Positions 24,114 through 32,420 of a stretch of DNA of 64,000 nucleotides are shown here, piece by piece. The position numbers were made by a program, and so were the translations under genes. The notes below the pieces were generated by a model. The model searched no databases. It worked only from the letters and a program-made list of their open reading frames with translations, and was not told where the DNA came from. The DNA comes from an uncultured Oscillospiraceae bacterium. GTDB lineage: Bacteria; Bacillota; Clostridia; Oscillospirales; Acutalibacteraceae. Every line of letters starts with the position of its first letter. Within the stretch, counting starts at the first letter, position 1. Location: the NCBI GenBank assembly GCA_905192745.1, contig CAJJLZ010000008.1, positions 1 to 64,000 on the forward strand. Reading direction: 5' to 3'.

Positions 24114-25010
24114 TCAAAGCCCGGCATCGTGTTCTATTCCTTCTTTGAATGCCGTTTCCCCCGGCTTTCCGGCGACGTAATAGTCCCACTGTCCCGCCGG
24201 ATTGCGGAACACCGTCGCCTCCACCCCATAGGCCAGCCGGAGATTTTCCGCCGTCAGCACCGACGAAGCCTCCCCATCCGCCAGAACGGTTCCCTCGCGC
24301 AGCAGACAAAGGCGGGAGCAGGCGGACGCCGCCTGCCGCAGATCATGCAGCACCGCCACCACGCAGCGGCCCTGCGCCGCCAGACAGCGGCAGAGAGTAA
24401 ACACATCCAGCGCGTGCCGAATATCCAGGCTCGCGGTCGGTTCGTCCAACAGAAGAATCGGGGTATCCTGCGCCAGCGCCCGGGCCAGCATTACCCTCTG
24501 CCGTTCCCCGCCCGACAGTTCCAGAATACAGCGGTCAGCCAGCTCCCGGCAGCCCGCCAGCGCCAGCGCCTCGTCCACCTTTTCCCGGTCGGCGGCGGAA
24601 GGGATGGAAAACCGTCCCAGCCAGGGATAACGGCCCATCGCCGTCACCTCCCGCACGGTAAAGGCAAAAGGCACCGCCGTATCCTGATGCATATAGCAAA
24701 GCAGCCGGGCCAGTTCCCGGGCCGGAATTCCCCAAACCGGGCGGGCGAACCGGGACGGGCCGGTCACCTCCACCCGCCCTTCCGCAGGGAGAAAACCTGC
24801 CAAACAGCGCAGCAGGGTCGTCTTGCCCGCGCCGTTCGGACCGACAATTCCCACAAATTCGCCGGCCGACGCGGAAAAACTCACGTCGGTCAGGATCGCC
24901 GGTTCTCCACTGCCGGACGGCGTGTTGTCCTTCACGGTATACAGAATATGTTCCGCCCGCAGCCGCAGTTCGCCCGCCTCTGCGTTTTTTCCACAGGTTC
25001 CGCCGTCCAT
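24114..25010 (-). CDS. Iron-siderophore/cobalamin ABC transporter ATPase (FecE/BtuD type)
   Basis: A protein of 298 residues with Walker A GPNGAGKTT, signature LSGGERQRV, Walker B PILLLDEPTA and the H-loop VLHDLRQAA. Together with the FecCD-type permease and the binding lipoprotein upstream it forms an uptake system for an iron complex or a corrinoid. ATG 25,010 is chosen because GGAGAGGAGGG lies 5 bases upstream; the frame runs further up through the permease gene but is not used. It starts 20 bases after the permease stop and ends before a strong terminator. Confidence 0.9.
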   Translation of the reverse strand: MDGGTCGKNAEAGELRLRAEHILYTVKDNTPSGSGEPAILTDVSFSASAGEFVGIVGPNGAGKTTLLRCLAGFLPAEGRVEVTGPSRFARPVWGIPARELARLLCYMHQDTAVPFAFTVREVTAMGRYPWLGRFSIPSAADREKVDEALALAGCRELADRCILELSGGERQRVMLARALAQDTPILLLDEPTASLDIRHALDVFTLCRCLAAQGRCVVAVLHDLRQAASACSRLCLLREGTVLADGEASSVLTAENLRLAYGVEATVFRNPAGQWDYYVAGKPGETAFKEGIEHDAGL

Positions 25011-25030
25011 GCCGTCCCTCCTCTCCGCTT

Positions 25031-26092
25031 TCATCCGTTCCCGTCGATTCCGGCTCCGTCCGCCCCATCCTTCCGACGAATCAGCAGATAGAGAAAATAC
25101 GGCGCACCGAGAAGCGCCGTGACGATCCCCACGGAAAATTCCTTTCCCTGAAAACCGGACAGCCATCGCACCAACGTATCGCAAAGAGTAAGAAACACGC
25201 CGCCCGCCATTGCCGAAGCAAGGCAAAGCCGCCGATGGGACGGACCGACCAGCATCCGCAGAATATGCGGAACGATGAGCCCCACAAACCCGATCGGGCC
25301 GGTCACACAGACGATGGAGGCGGTACACAGAGAGGCGAGCAGCACCATCGCCGTCCGATTCCGGCCGCTGTGCACGCCGAGCGCCCGCGCCTGCTCGTCT
25401 CCCAGTTGGAGGATATCCAGCCGCCCTGCCAGCAGGATCAGCACCGCCGCGCTTATCAGAACCGGCGGCGCCATGGTCGCCACATGCTCCCAGCGGCGGT
25501 TCGACAGGCCGCCCATAGTCCAGAACAGGTAGCTGGTCACCTGATATTCATTCGACACCGAAAGCAGCAGGGAGGTAAACGCACCGAAGAGGGCGCTCAC
25601 CGCCATCCCGCTCATTACAAGTGTCACGGAGGATACCCGCCCCTTTCCCGAAGCAGCCGACACCCCCAGAATGATCCCCACCGCAGTCAGCGAACCGGCG
25701 AAGGCTGCCGCCGGAAGGACGAAAAAAGAAGCCGCGCCGGTGGTAATCGCCACCAGCGCGCCAAAGCCGCCCCCCGCCGACACGCCCAACAGGCCCGGAT
25801 CGGCCAGCGGATTGCGGAATACGCCCTGCATCACCGCGCCGGCCAGAGCCAGTCCCCCGCCCGCCAGCACAACGCAAAGCACGCGGGGCAGGCGGATGGA
25901 CACCACCACGCTGTAAACCGCGGGATCCACTGCATCCCGCGGAAACAGTCCGCAGGCGGCCAGAAGGGCGCGGGCAACCTCGGGAATGGAAATGGAGGTA
26001 CTCCCCACCCCCACGGAAAGCAGAACGGTCAGCAGCAGAACGGCCGTTCCGCCAAGAACCAGCCAGCGAATACGCGGCGACCGGTGGAGCAT
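25031..26092 (-). CDS. FecCD-family ABC permease
   Basis: A 353-residue membrane protein with about ten helices and the FecCD signatures (RLPRVLCVVLAGGGLALAG; NPLADPGLLGVSAGGGFGAL; GPIGFVGLIVPHILRMLVG). It would form a homodimer channel with the ATPase encoded next. Start MLHRSPRIRW is preceded by AAAGGAGGG. It lies 39 bases after the binding-protein gene. Confidence 0.92.
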   Translation of the reverse strand: MLHRSPRIRWLVLGGTAVLLLTVLLSVGVGSTSISIPEVARALLAACGLFPRDAVDPAVYSVVVSIRLPRVLCVVLAGGGLALAGAVMQGVFRNPLADPGLLGVSAGGGFGALVAITTGAASFFVLPAAAFAGSLTAVGIILGVSAASGKGRVSSVTLVMSGMAVSALFGAFTSLLLSVSNEYQVTSYLFWTMGGLSNRRWEHVATMAPPVLISAAVLILLAGRLDILQLGDEQARALGVHSGRNRTAMVLLASLCTASIVCVTGPIGFVGLIVPHILRMLVGPSHRRLCLASAMAGGVFLTLCDTLVRWLSGFQGKEFSVGIVTALLGAPYFLYLLIRRKDGADGAGIDGNG

Positions 26093-26131
26093 GGGTTTCC
26101 CTCCTTTTTCTTTGATTTCTTATGTGCCGGA

Positions 26132-27163
26132 TTAGAAACGATCCGGATAACAGGCCTTCGCCAGTTCTTCCACCGCATACGAAATATAGTGGGAGGTCGA
26201 ACCGCGGTACTTTTCCGTCAAAGCGATAATCCGGCCGTTCTGCACCGCCGGCAGGGACTGCAGTACGCTGTCCTTTTTAATCGCTTCCGTGACGGCCGCG
26301 CCGCCGTCCTCGGCAGGCTGGAAATTGGCGTCGTACACGATACCGGGCACCACCAGCAGGCCGGGCTTCCAGTCGTTCACCACGGTTTCCTTGCTGACGG
26401 CGGAGTAATTCGCCGCTGTGCAGACGTTCACCGCGCCCGCCGCCTCAGCGATGGCGTTGAAGGGGGATTCCTTTCCGTAAGCACAGAGCATCCCCGCGCT
26501 GGAGCCGTCCGCGCTGTAATAATCCTCATAATACATCACGCCGAGCGGGGCTTCCACGCCCTCCACTTTGGCCTTGACATCGTTCAGGCGCTTATCCATT
26601 TCGTCAATCAGCGCCTGCCCCTTTTCTTCGGCGTACAGCGCCTTTGCGACGGTGGACAGGCGATCCCGGATATCAGCGAAAGTGATGGGGGACGAGAGCG
26701 TCAACACCGTTACCTTCGCGTCGGTCAGGGCTTTCGCCAGAGAACCGTCCGCGTCGTTGAAGGTATCCAGCAGTACCAGATCCGGCGCTTGGCCAAGGAT
26801 AGCCTCCGCCTCGCTGTTCACCCGGGCGGACACCGCTTTCGCCTTATCGGCGCAGGCGGTCAGGGCCGTGGAGTCCATATAAGAGGACAGCGCGGCGATT
26901 CGATCCGCGTCGATCATATCCAGAGCCATTTCGCCTTCCCATACCGGGAGAATCACCACGCGCTGGGGCGCCTCTTTGATTACGACATCCTTGCCCGCCG
27001 CGTCCTGAACCGTGACCGGGGAAGCCGGCGCGCTTGACTTTGACTCCGAAGAAGCCGCGCCGCTGTTCTCCTTGTCCACCGGGGAGCAACCGGCAAGGAG
27101 TGCCAGAGACAAGGCGGCCGCGCCGGCCAGAGCCGCCAGACGTTTTGTGAACAGGTTACGCAT
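26132..27163 (-). CDS. Iron-complex/cobalamin substrate-binding lipoprotein
   Basis: A 343-residue protein with a lipoprotein signal (ALSLALLAGCSPVDKENSG) and a class III periplasmic-binding fold: the N-terminal KEAPQRVVILPVWEGEMA segment, the central APDLVLLDTF motif and a C-terminal lobe with VVPGIVYDANFQPAED. It captures the substrate outside the membrane and delivers it to the FecCD permease. The ligand (siderophore, heme or corrinoid) cannot be told. First gene of the operon. Confidence 0.88.
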   Translation of the reverse strand: MRNLFTKRLAALAGAAALSLALLAGCSPVDKENSGAASSESKSSAPASPVTVQDAAGKDVVIKEAPQRVVILPVWEGEMALDMIDADRIAALSSYMDSTALTACADKAKAVSARVNSEAEAILGQAPDLVLLDTFNDADGSLAKALTDAKVTVLTLSSPITFADIRDRLSTVAKALYAEEKGQALIDEMDKRLNDVKAKVEGVEAPLGVMYYEDYYSADGSSAGMLCAYGKESPFNAIAEAAGAVNVCTAANYSAVSKETVVNDWKPGLLVVPGIVYDANFQPAEDGGAAVTEAIKKDSVLQSLPAVQNGRIIALTEKYRGSTSHYISYAVEELAKACYPDRF

Positions 27164-27535
27164 CGTATCATCCTTTTCTTTGCGCCATTTGCAAAACTTC
27201 CAAAAGAAGAAACGGAAGCAAACAGCGGTTCTATTCGTGTTTATTCTACCGTTTTTTCCGGGAGAAAGTCAAGGAAAAAGCCGTCCTATTTGGTACTTCC
27301 TTGTTTCCAATAAACGGGGAGGCATCAAAAAAGGCGCGCATCCCGCACACAGGGAAACGACGCGAAAAGGCGGCGCGAAAGGCACCGCGATGCCTTCCAC
27401 GCCGCCCAAAGGGTCCGCGCCTTGCCTGCTCCGCGCGCGCGCAGAGCCGGCCCCCTTATTTCAACGCCTTCTGAACAAAGAACAAATGCAGCCGTGAAGC
27501 GGTTTTAAAGGCATTTTTTCATTGTTCAGTACGCA
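27164..27535. other. 372-base intergenic region with hairpins
   Basis: Holds the uptake-operon promoter and, next to mrp, a nested hairpin at 27,369-27,406 (GGCGGCG outer stem, AAGGCA/TGCCTT inner stem) and a CTGAACAA/TTGTTCAG pair spanning about 27,470-27,530, probably mrp transcript ends. I see no known riboswitch consensus here. Confidence 0.45.
27243..27272 (-). promoter_or_regulatory. Promoter of the iron/cobalamin uptake operon
   Basis: Minus strand TTGACT (27,267-27,272), 18-base spacer, TAGAAT (27,243-27,248), about 80 bases before the binding-protein start. No clear Fur box is visible. Confidence 0.55.
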
Positions 27536-28366
27536 TTATTTCAGCAGGGCTTCCACCACGTCGGCGGCAGGCTCCAATTCTTCACAGACCACCCGTTCGA
27601 TCTCTCCGGCGTCGCAAAGCCGGGCAATCTCGGCGTTCATCGGCAACCGGGCAAGCACATCCACGCCCATCTCCTTCGCCGCGGCGTCCAGACCGGCGAC
27701 ATCGCCGAAGAGCGGGATTTTCTTCCCGCAGTCGGGACAGATAACGCAGCTCATATTCTCCACCATGCCGAGCACCGGGATATCCAGCATTCCGGCCATC
27801 TTGTGCGCCTTGCCGACCACCATCTGCACCAGAGACTGCGGAGTGGAGACGATCACCGTTCCATCCACCGGAATGGACTGGTAAACGGTCAGCGGCACGT
27901 CGCCGGTTCCGGGAGGCATATCGATAAACAGCACATCCAGCTCGCCCCAGACCACATCGGTCCAAAACTGGGTTACCGCGCCGGCAAGGACCGGGCCCCG
28001 CCAGACCACCGGCTGATCCTCCCGCTCCAGCAAAAGATTAATGGACATGATTTTGATCCCCATATGGGTTTCCACCGGAAGAATACCCATTTCGCTGCCC
28101 TTGGCCTTGCAGGCAACGCCGAAGGCTTTGGGAATCGAAGGGCCGGTGATATCGGCGTCCAGCACGCCGACTTTATAGCCGCGGCGAGCCAGCAGGGTCG
28201 CCAGCATCGCGGTGACGGAGGATTTGCCGACGCCGCCCTTTCCGCTGCTGACAGCCACCACCTTTTTGATGGAGCTGTAAGCGTTCAGGGACGCGTGAAG
28301 ATCCTGATGTTCTCTCTCACTGCAGCTTTCACCGCAGCTTTCGCAGTTGTGCGTACATTCGCTCAC
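27536..28366 (-). CDS. mrp: Mrp/ApbC-type iron-sulfur cluster carrier ATPase
   Basis: A protein of 276 residues. The deviant Walker A SSGKGGVGKSS, the MPPGTGD loop and the C-terminal CVICPDCGKK (CxxC) that holds a bridging Fe-S cluster identify a Mrp/NBP35 scaffold that hands clusters to apoproteins. The N-terminus has extra Cys (CTHNCESCGESC), common in clostridial members. GTG 28,366 is preferred: AGGAAAGGA lies about 10 bases upstream, whereas the ATG nine codons earlier has no site. Monocistronic, with its own promoter and hairpin leader. Confidence 0.92.
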   Translation of the reverse strand: MSECTHNCESCGESCSEREHQDLHASLNAYSSIKKVVAVSSGKGGVGKSSVTAMLATLLARRGYKVGVLDADITGPSIPKAFGVACKAKGSEMGILPVETHMGIKIMSINLLLEREDQPVVWRGPVLAGAVTQFWTDVVWGELDVLFIDMPPGTGDVPLTVYQSIPVDGTVIVSTPQSLVQMVVGKAHKMAGMLDIPVLGMVENMSCVICPDCGKKIPLFGDVAGLDAAAKEMGVDVLARLPMNAEIARLCDAGEIERVVCEELEPAADVVEALLK

Positions 28367-28429
28367 GGGGGAATCATCCTTTCCTGTTTCCATTCTGTCG
28401 AAATTGATTAAAAAGTGCGGGGACGTATG

Positions 28430-28532
28430 GGAATCTCCGAACCAAAACGAAAGCGGGCTGCCAAAGCACCTGCCGTCTGTATTTTAATCCGAGATTCCTA
28501 TTACTATACAACAAGCCTCCCGGCGCTGTCAA
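28430..28532 (-). promoter_or_regulatory. mrp promoter and 5' leader hairpin
   Basis: Minus strand TTGACA (28,527-28,532), 18-base spacer, TATAGT (28,503-28,508). The expected transcript begins with a long hairpin closed by GGAATCTC (28,491-28,498) and GAGATTCC (28,430-28,437), about 64 bases before the GTG. Confidence 0.6.
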
Positions 28533-28601
28533 CGTATCCGGGTTCATCGGTTCGCCCTGACGCGTCCGGGAACCGTCCGGCGCACAAACAGAAAACAAGG
28601 C

Positions 28602-28619
28602 GTCCGTCTGGCGACGGAC
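28602..28619 (-). terminator. Terminator after the sugar transferase
   Basis: GTCCGTC/GACGGAC stem with a 4-base loop followed on the minus strand by a T-rich tract. Confidence 0.55.
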
Positions 28620-28666
28620 ACCCGCTGTTTCTTTGCACAGTATCGTGATATCGAATTTTCAGCCTG

Positions 28667-29347
28667 TCAGGCGCTGCGTTCCCGGCGAGGGGAATCGGTT
28701 TGCTGACCGGACGGCGCGCCCTCACAGATATCCTGTGAACGAAGCACATAACCGATCGTCAGCATCAGCACACGGCAGTCGAGCTGCATCGAAGCATTGT
28801 TGGCGTAAAACGCATCCATCTTCGCCTTTTCATGAGCGGTAACCTTGTCCCGGCCGCTCGTCTGCGCCACACCGGTCAGGCCGGGGCGAACGCTGCACGC
28901 GCCATTGCGGGTGCGGAGCTCCAGCAGTTCCGTCTCCGTCAGGACAACCGGGCGAGGCCCCACAAAGGACATCTGCCCGAACAGGATATTCACAAGCTGC
29001 GGCAGTTCATCGATACTCAGCCGGCGAATCAGACCGCCCACCTTCGAAATATACCGCTGCGGATCATCCAGTTTACAGGTGGCCACATCGCTTGGCGCGT
29101 CCACGCTCATTGTGCGGAATTTCAGCATACGGAACGGCACATTGTTCCGCCCCATCCGGGTCTGAACGAAAATCGGCGTTCCCTTCGTATCGGCCGCCGC
29201 GATGACAGCGACCACCAGACACAGGGGGAAAAGCAGAACGATCAGAGCCAGAGAACCCAAAATATCAAAAGAGCGCTTCACAAAGGAAAACGCTTTGGAG
29301 CCGAAAGTCGATGCACGATATGTGTTCATACTGAGCACTTTTTGCAT
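28667..29347 (-). CDS. Polyprenyl-phosphate sugar transferase (WcaJ/WbaP-like)
   Basis: A protein of 226 residues. One N-terminal membrane helix (SFDILGSLALIVLLFPLCLV) precedes the cytosolic catalytic domain with the family motifs FRMLKFRTM, GGLIRRLSIDELPQL and FVGPRPV. It would transfer a sugar-1-phosphate to undecaprenyl phosphate to start capsule, exopolysaccharide or glycan synthesis. No other polysaccharide genes are adjacent, so it is an isolated priming enzyme. ATG 29,347 follows AGGAGAGGAG. The last 20 residues are unusually polar. Confidence 0.9.
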   Translation of the reverse strand: MQKVLSMNTYRASTFGSKAFSFVKRSFDILGSLALIVLLFPLCLVVAVIAAADTKGTPIFVQTRMGRNNVPFRMLKFRTMSVDAPSDVATCKLDDPQRYISKVGGLIRRLSIDELPQLVNILFGQMSFVGPRPVVLTETELLELRTRNGACSVRPGLTGVAQTSGRDKVTAHEKAKMDAFYANNASMQLDCRVLMLTIGYVLRSQDICEGAPSGQQTDSPRRERSA

Positions 29348-29410
29348 ACGTTTTCTCCTCTCCTGAGCAAGCATTCCAGATCGGCATACCGTTTCTCAGG
29401 TACGAACTGC

Positions 29411-29439
29411 ATTATACTATCCCAATCCACAAAAAGCAA
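29411..29439 (-). promoter_or_regulatory. Sugar transferase promoter
   Basis: Minus strand TTGCTT (29,434-29,439), 17-base spacer, TATAAT (29,411-29,416), about 60 bases before the start codon. Confidence 0.65.
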
Positions 29440-29712
29440 GTTTCATTTTTGTAATCTTTTGCCGGGTCCGCGAAATTTGCCGGTTTTCACACTTTTTCTT
29501 CCTTTCGAGGGGAAGATTCGGCGGCATTTCCATTCATTTTTAACAGGTTCTTAACCTGGAATGGGATTTTTTATCGAAAAACGAAAAATTTTTCTCGCTT
29601 TCCATGCGGTCTATCCAGCGGAAAACCGGAGGGGGTTCTGCCATTGCCATTCGTATGATGCGCTCTTTCCCTTCTATTCAAACCTATTCAAAAAATAAAA
29701 CAACCGGAAAAT

Positions 29713-29746
29713 ATAAAGAGGAAACGGCGCTCCGTTTCCTCTTTAT
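29713..29746 (-). terminator. Terminator after the GGDEF/HD-GYP gene
   Basis: ATAAAGAGGAAACGG pairs with CCGTTTCCTCTTTAT around a 4-base loop. Confidence 0.75.
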
Positions 29747-29764
29747 ATTTGTTCAGCAGACATT

Positions 29765-31477
29765 TCAGAAAGCGGCGAATTCCAGCCCATCGGCTTTGCC
29801 TACCTCTTCAATCCCCTGAATGGTCGAGATAAACTGTTCGGTCAAAGACGGGTCAAACTGCGTTCCGGCACAGCGTCGAATCTCCTCGAACGCTTCGTCA
29901 AAGGTGCGGCGGCGATTATACGGCCGATTGTTTGTCATGGCGTCAAAGCTGTCCGCCAGAGTGAGAATCCGGCAAAGATAGGGGATCGATTCGCCTTTCA
30001 GGCCGTCCGGATAGCCCGTCCCGTCATAGCGTTCATGATGGCCGCGGATGATCGGGGCAAGCTTTTCCATCCCTTCCACCTTGCCGATAATCGCCGCGCC
30101 GTCCGCCGGATGCTGCTTCAGCTGCGCCCAGTCCTCTTCCGTGAGCTTGCCGGAATTAATCAATACGTCCTTATCCACGTTGATTTTTCCCAGATCGTGC
30201 AGATACGCGGAATAAATCAGGTCCTGCCGGCTGTCAGGATCCAACTGAAGAAAATCAGCCGTTACCGCGCAATAATTGGCAACCCGCTCAATGTGATGAT
30301 AGGTATAGCTGTCCCGCGAGTCGATAACGGCGAGCAGGGTGCGAAGCGTCCGAAGCGCCTCCGGACCGGTATCCTCCCCCGGCCTGCGGCGATGAAACTC
30401 GTTGAGAATCGAAGCAAAAACCTCTACCCGGTTCCTCCGCAGATATTTGGCGCGATAGAGCGCGGTATCCGCATGGTGGATCAATGTCTGAAACGTCTCC
30501 TTGTTCGCTCCGTCAAGCTGGGAGACGCCGACCGAAACGGTCAGGCGGCCGAAAGGCAGCTGTTCCTCCCCTTCAAAAGGATGCTTCTCGACCTCTTCCC
30601 GCAGACGGTTGCCGGTTTCCACCGCCGCGGCAAGCGGCGTTCCCGGCAGAATAATGCTGAATTTTTCCCCGCCGTACCGGCAAAGCACCGCCTCCGATTC
30701 CAGCTTTGCCTGAAGAACCCTCGCCAGCTCACGGAGCAGCTCGTCCCCCTTCTCATATCCGCAGAGATCGTTGTACGACTTGAAATAGTCCACATCCAGC
30801 ATAATCAGGGAAACCGGCTCGCCGCGCTCCCCGCAGGCGGCGCACTGCTGCTCCAGCTCCTGATGAAAATACCGGTGATTATAAAGGCCGGTCAATCCGT
30901 CGATATTGGCGTAATGCCGCCAATATCCGATATGCTCATTCTCAATCTGCGAATACAGGCCGACGGTAACACCCACTGAAAGAAACATCGCGATCAGGGC
31001 AAGGTCGTTTTCAAAATACTGGTTAACCGCCCCGTCCGCCGGCGCAATGAAATCGATGACCACCAGCAGCAGCGAGGACACGGCAGCCACCGCCAGAGAC
31101 GCTCTCATGGAATATTCAATGGCATAGCTGACAATGAGAAACAGGAAAAGGAATTTATAATAGCTTTCGTTCCAGCCCGACACGCCGATAGCCGAAAGCA
31201 TCAACGTCAGAAAAAGCGGAAGTTCCAGCCAGATCAGGCGCTTATTTCTTTTCCGGCTGTTGTGATAGATCAGCATCAGAAGGAAAAGCGCCACCCCCAG
31301 CACTGCCAGCGACAAAATGGTGGTAATAATCATGTTGTACTGCAGCTGGCTGTCCGGCCGTTCCCCCCGGAACAGCCATTGAAAAATCGGAATCGCAGCA
31401 AAAAATATCGACAGCAGCTTTAGCACAAAAAGCAGAGAGGAAAGCTGCCGTTCCTTATCCAATTCCACGCGATGCAT
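29765..31477 (-). CDS. Membrane GGDEF/HD-GYP signalling protein with degenerate GGEKF site
   Basis: A 570-residue protein: six or so membrane helices (about 15-175), a GGDEF domain (about 185-355) and an HD-GYP phosphodiesterase domain (about 375-565). The HD pair (H427-D428 in YLHDLGK) and HHERYDGTGYP (480-490) are intact, so cyclic-di-nucleotide hydrolysis is expected. The cyclase signature is GGEKF (269-273) instead of GG[D/E]EF and no upstream RxxD I-site is seen, so synthesis is probably lost or altered. It lies 98 bases downstream of agrD on the same strand, where a receptor is normally found. Confidence 0.9.
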   Translation of the reverse strand: MHRVELDKERQLSSLLFVLKLLSIFFAAIPIFQWLFRGERPDSQLQYNMIITTILSLAVLGVALFLLMLIYHNSRKRNKRLIWLELPLFLTLMLSAIGVSGWNESYYKFLFLFLIVSYAIEYSMRASLAVAAVSSLLLVVIDFIAPADGAVNQYFENDLALIAMFLSVGVTVGLYSQIENEHIGYWRHYANIDGLTGLYNHRYFHQELEQQCAACGERGEPVSLIMLDVDYFKSYNDLCGYEKGDELLRELARVLQAKLESEAVLCRYGGEKFSIILPGTPLAAAVETGNRLREEVEKHPFEGEEQLPFGRLTVSVGVSQLDGANKETFQTLIHHADTALYRAKYLRRNRVEVFASILNEFHRRRPGEDTGPEALRTLRTLLAVIDSRDSYTYHHIERVANYCAVTADFLQLDPDSRQDLIYSAYLHDLGKINVDKDVLINSGKLTEEDWAQLKQHPADGAAIIGKVEGMEKLAPIIRGHHERYDGTGYPDGLKGESIPYLCRILTLADSFDAMTNNRPYNRRRTFDEAFEEIRRCAGTQFDPSLTEQFISTIQGIEEVGKADGLEFAAF

Positions 31478-31519
31478 CTCTATCCCCCCTTTTTACGGAC
31501 AGATTCGTTTTTCATAAGG

Positions 31520-31556
31520 AAGGCACGGGAAACCATTTCGCAGTTTCCCGTGCCTT
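31520..31556. terminator. Hairpin between agrD and the GGDEF/HD-GYP gene
   Basis: AAGGCACGGGAAAC (31,520-31,533) pairs with GTTTCCCGTGCCTT (31,543-31,556). A good T run follows only on the plus strand, so on the operon strand it may give partial termination or act as an RNA processing barrier. Confidence 0.55.
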
Positions 31557-31575
31557 TCGTTTTTTGCACGGACAA

Positions 31576-31704
31576 CTATTTGTCCGACAGCGACGCGGGT
31601 TCCTCCGGCTGATAAAAATAGAACAGACAGGCCGAAGTCGCCACCAGCGTAGCAAGCACCGTGCAGGCCGTTGCTACCAGTCCAAGAATACGGCTCTTTT
31701 TCAT
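31576..31704 (-). CDS. agrD: AgrD-type cyclic lactone autoinducer precursor
   Basis: A 42-residue peptide with a basic, amphipathic N-terminal leader (MKKSRILGLVATACTVLATL), a central Cys followed by four residues (C26-L-F-Y-F30), and an acidic tail with the conserved YQPEEP segment. AgrB is expected to cut after residue 30 and close a five-residue thiolactone on C26; mature peptide about (S)A-C-L-F-Y-F. ATG 31,704 follows AAAGGAGGG by 7 bases. It is 92 bases after agrB. Confidence 0.85.
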   Translation of the reverse strand: MKKSRILGLVATACTVLATLVATSACLFYFYQPEEPASLSDK

Positions 31705-31796
31705 TTGAAATCCCTCCTTTCCGGCTTTTTCAAAATCGTATATCGGCAAACAAACAGGAACTATGTTCCCCCCCGGCATCCGGCTGTTCCTCTCCG

Positions 31797-32420
31797 TCAG
31801 GCGTTGTGAAACAGCCGACATACGGTTCTGGTAAGAGTAAGCGACTGCCAAAGCACCGCCAGCGCCAAGGCGCTGGCAATCCGAAGGAAAAGAAGGGGCG
31901 GCCGAATCCCCGGCACGGAAGCGGCAGTCAGTGCGATAGTAAACAGCAGACAAACCGTGAGCAGAACCAACGCGCCGCGGCGGAGCCGACGAATCTTGTC
32001 CGCCGAGCGGATCGGCTTCTTCTCCGACGCGACCGGCGCCCGTTTCCAGACCAGAAGAAACGCCGGAAAATACGCGGCAAGCGATACACCGCACAACGCG
32101 GCGGGCGGCAGAAAACGAACCAGCAGATATTCGGAAAGCAGTGCCATCACCGCCATAGTGAGCAGGCTGACGGCAATGCACCCCCCCATCGTACGCGCAT
32201 GGGCGCCGCCGGTAAACTTCCGCAGCGCCCCTACGCCAAGGCAGACCGTCAGGCACGAAGCCAGCGTACCGGTCAGAAGCCCGAACAGCGCGGCCAGAAC
32301 AAGGATCACAAGCATCTGGGTAAACGCCAGCAGGCCATAGGCCACCACCGCCTCCTGTTCACCGGTCAGGCCCTGCCGCCGGGCGATACGTCCCGCCGCC
32401 TTGCGAACCAGTTTTTCCAT
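31797..32420 (-). CDS. agrB: AgrB-type autoinducer-processing membrane protease
   Basis: A 207-residue membrane protein with the AgrB catalytic pair in RKFTGGAHARTMGGCIAVS: His in GGAHA and Cys seven residues later. Four to six membrane helices are visible. It cleaves AgrD and forms the thiolactone. ATG abuts the preceding stop directly, so it is translated with the upstream membrane gene. Length and motif match AgrB of clostridia. Confidence 0.9.
   Translation of the reverse strand: MEKLVRKAAGRIARRQGLTGEQEAVVAYGLLAFTQMLVILVLAALFGLLTGTLASCLTVCLGVGALRKFTGGAHARTMGGCIAVSLLTMAVMALLSEYLLVRFLPPAALCGVSLAAYFPAFLLVWKRAPVASEKKPIRSADKIRRLRRGALVLLTVCLLFTIALTAASVPGIRPPLLFLRIASALALAVLWQSLTLTRTVCRLFHNA

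Larger units (their letters stand above)
29348..29764. other. Intergenic region between sugar transferase and GGDEF/HD-GYP genes
   Basis: Carries the sugar-transferase promoter at its left side and the terminator of the GGDEF gene at its right; the 270 bases between (about 29,440-29,712) show no gene or known RNA. Confidence 0.5.

Noticed and set aside
27164..27535. Cobalamin riboswitch before the uptake operon
   Set aside because: The conserved GCCACTG-type box and the paired core are not visible; the hairpins lie nearer to mrp than to the uptake genes.
28430..28498. tRNA-like gene in the mrp leader (GGTTC arm next to a paired end)
   Set aside because: No anticodon or D stem can be drawn, no CCA, and the promoter geometry places it as the 5' end of mrp mRNA.
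29604..29819. 71-residue plus-strand frame before the GGDEF gene
   Set aside because: Runs through the terminator hairpin and into the 3' end of a real gene on the other strand; no start signals.
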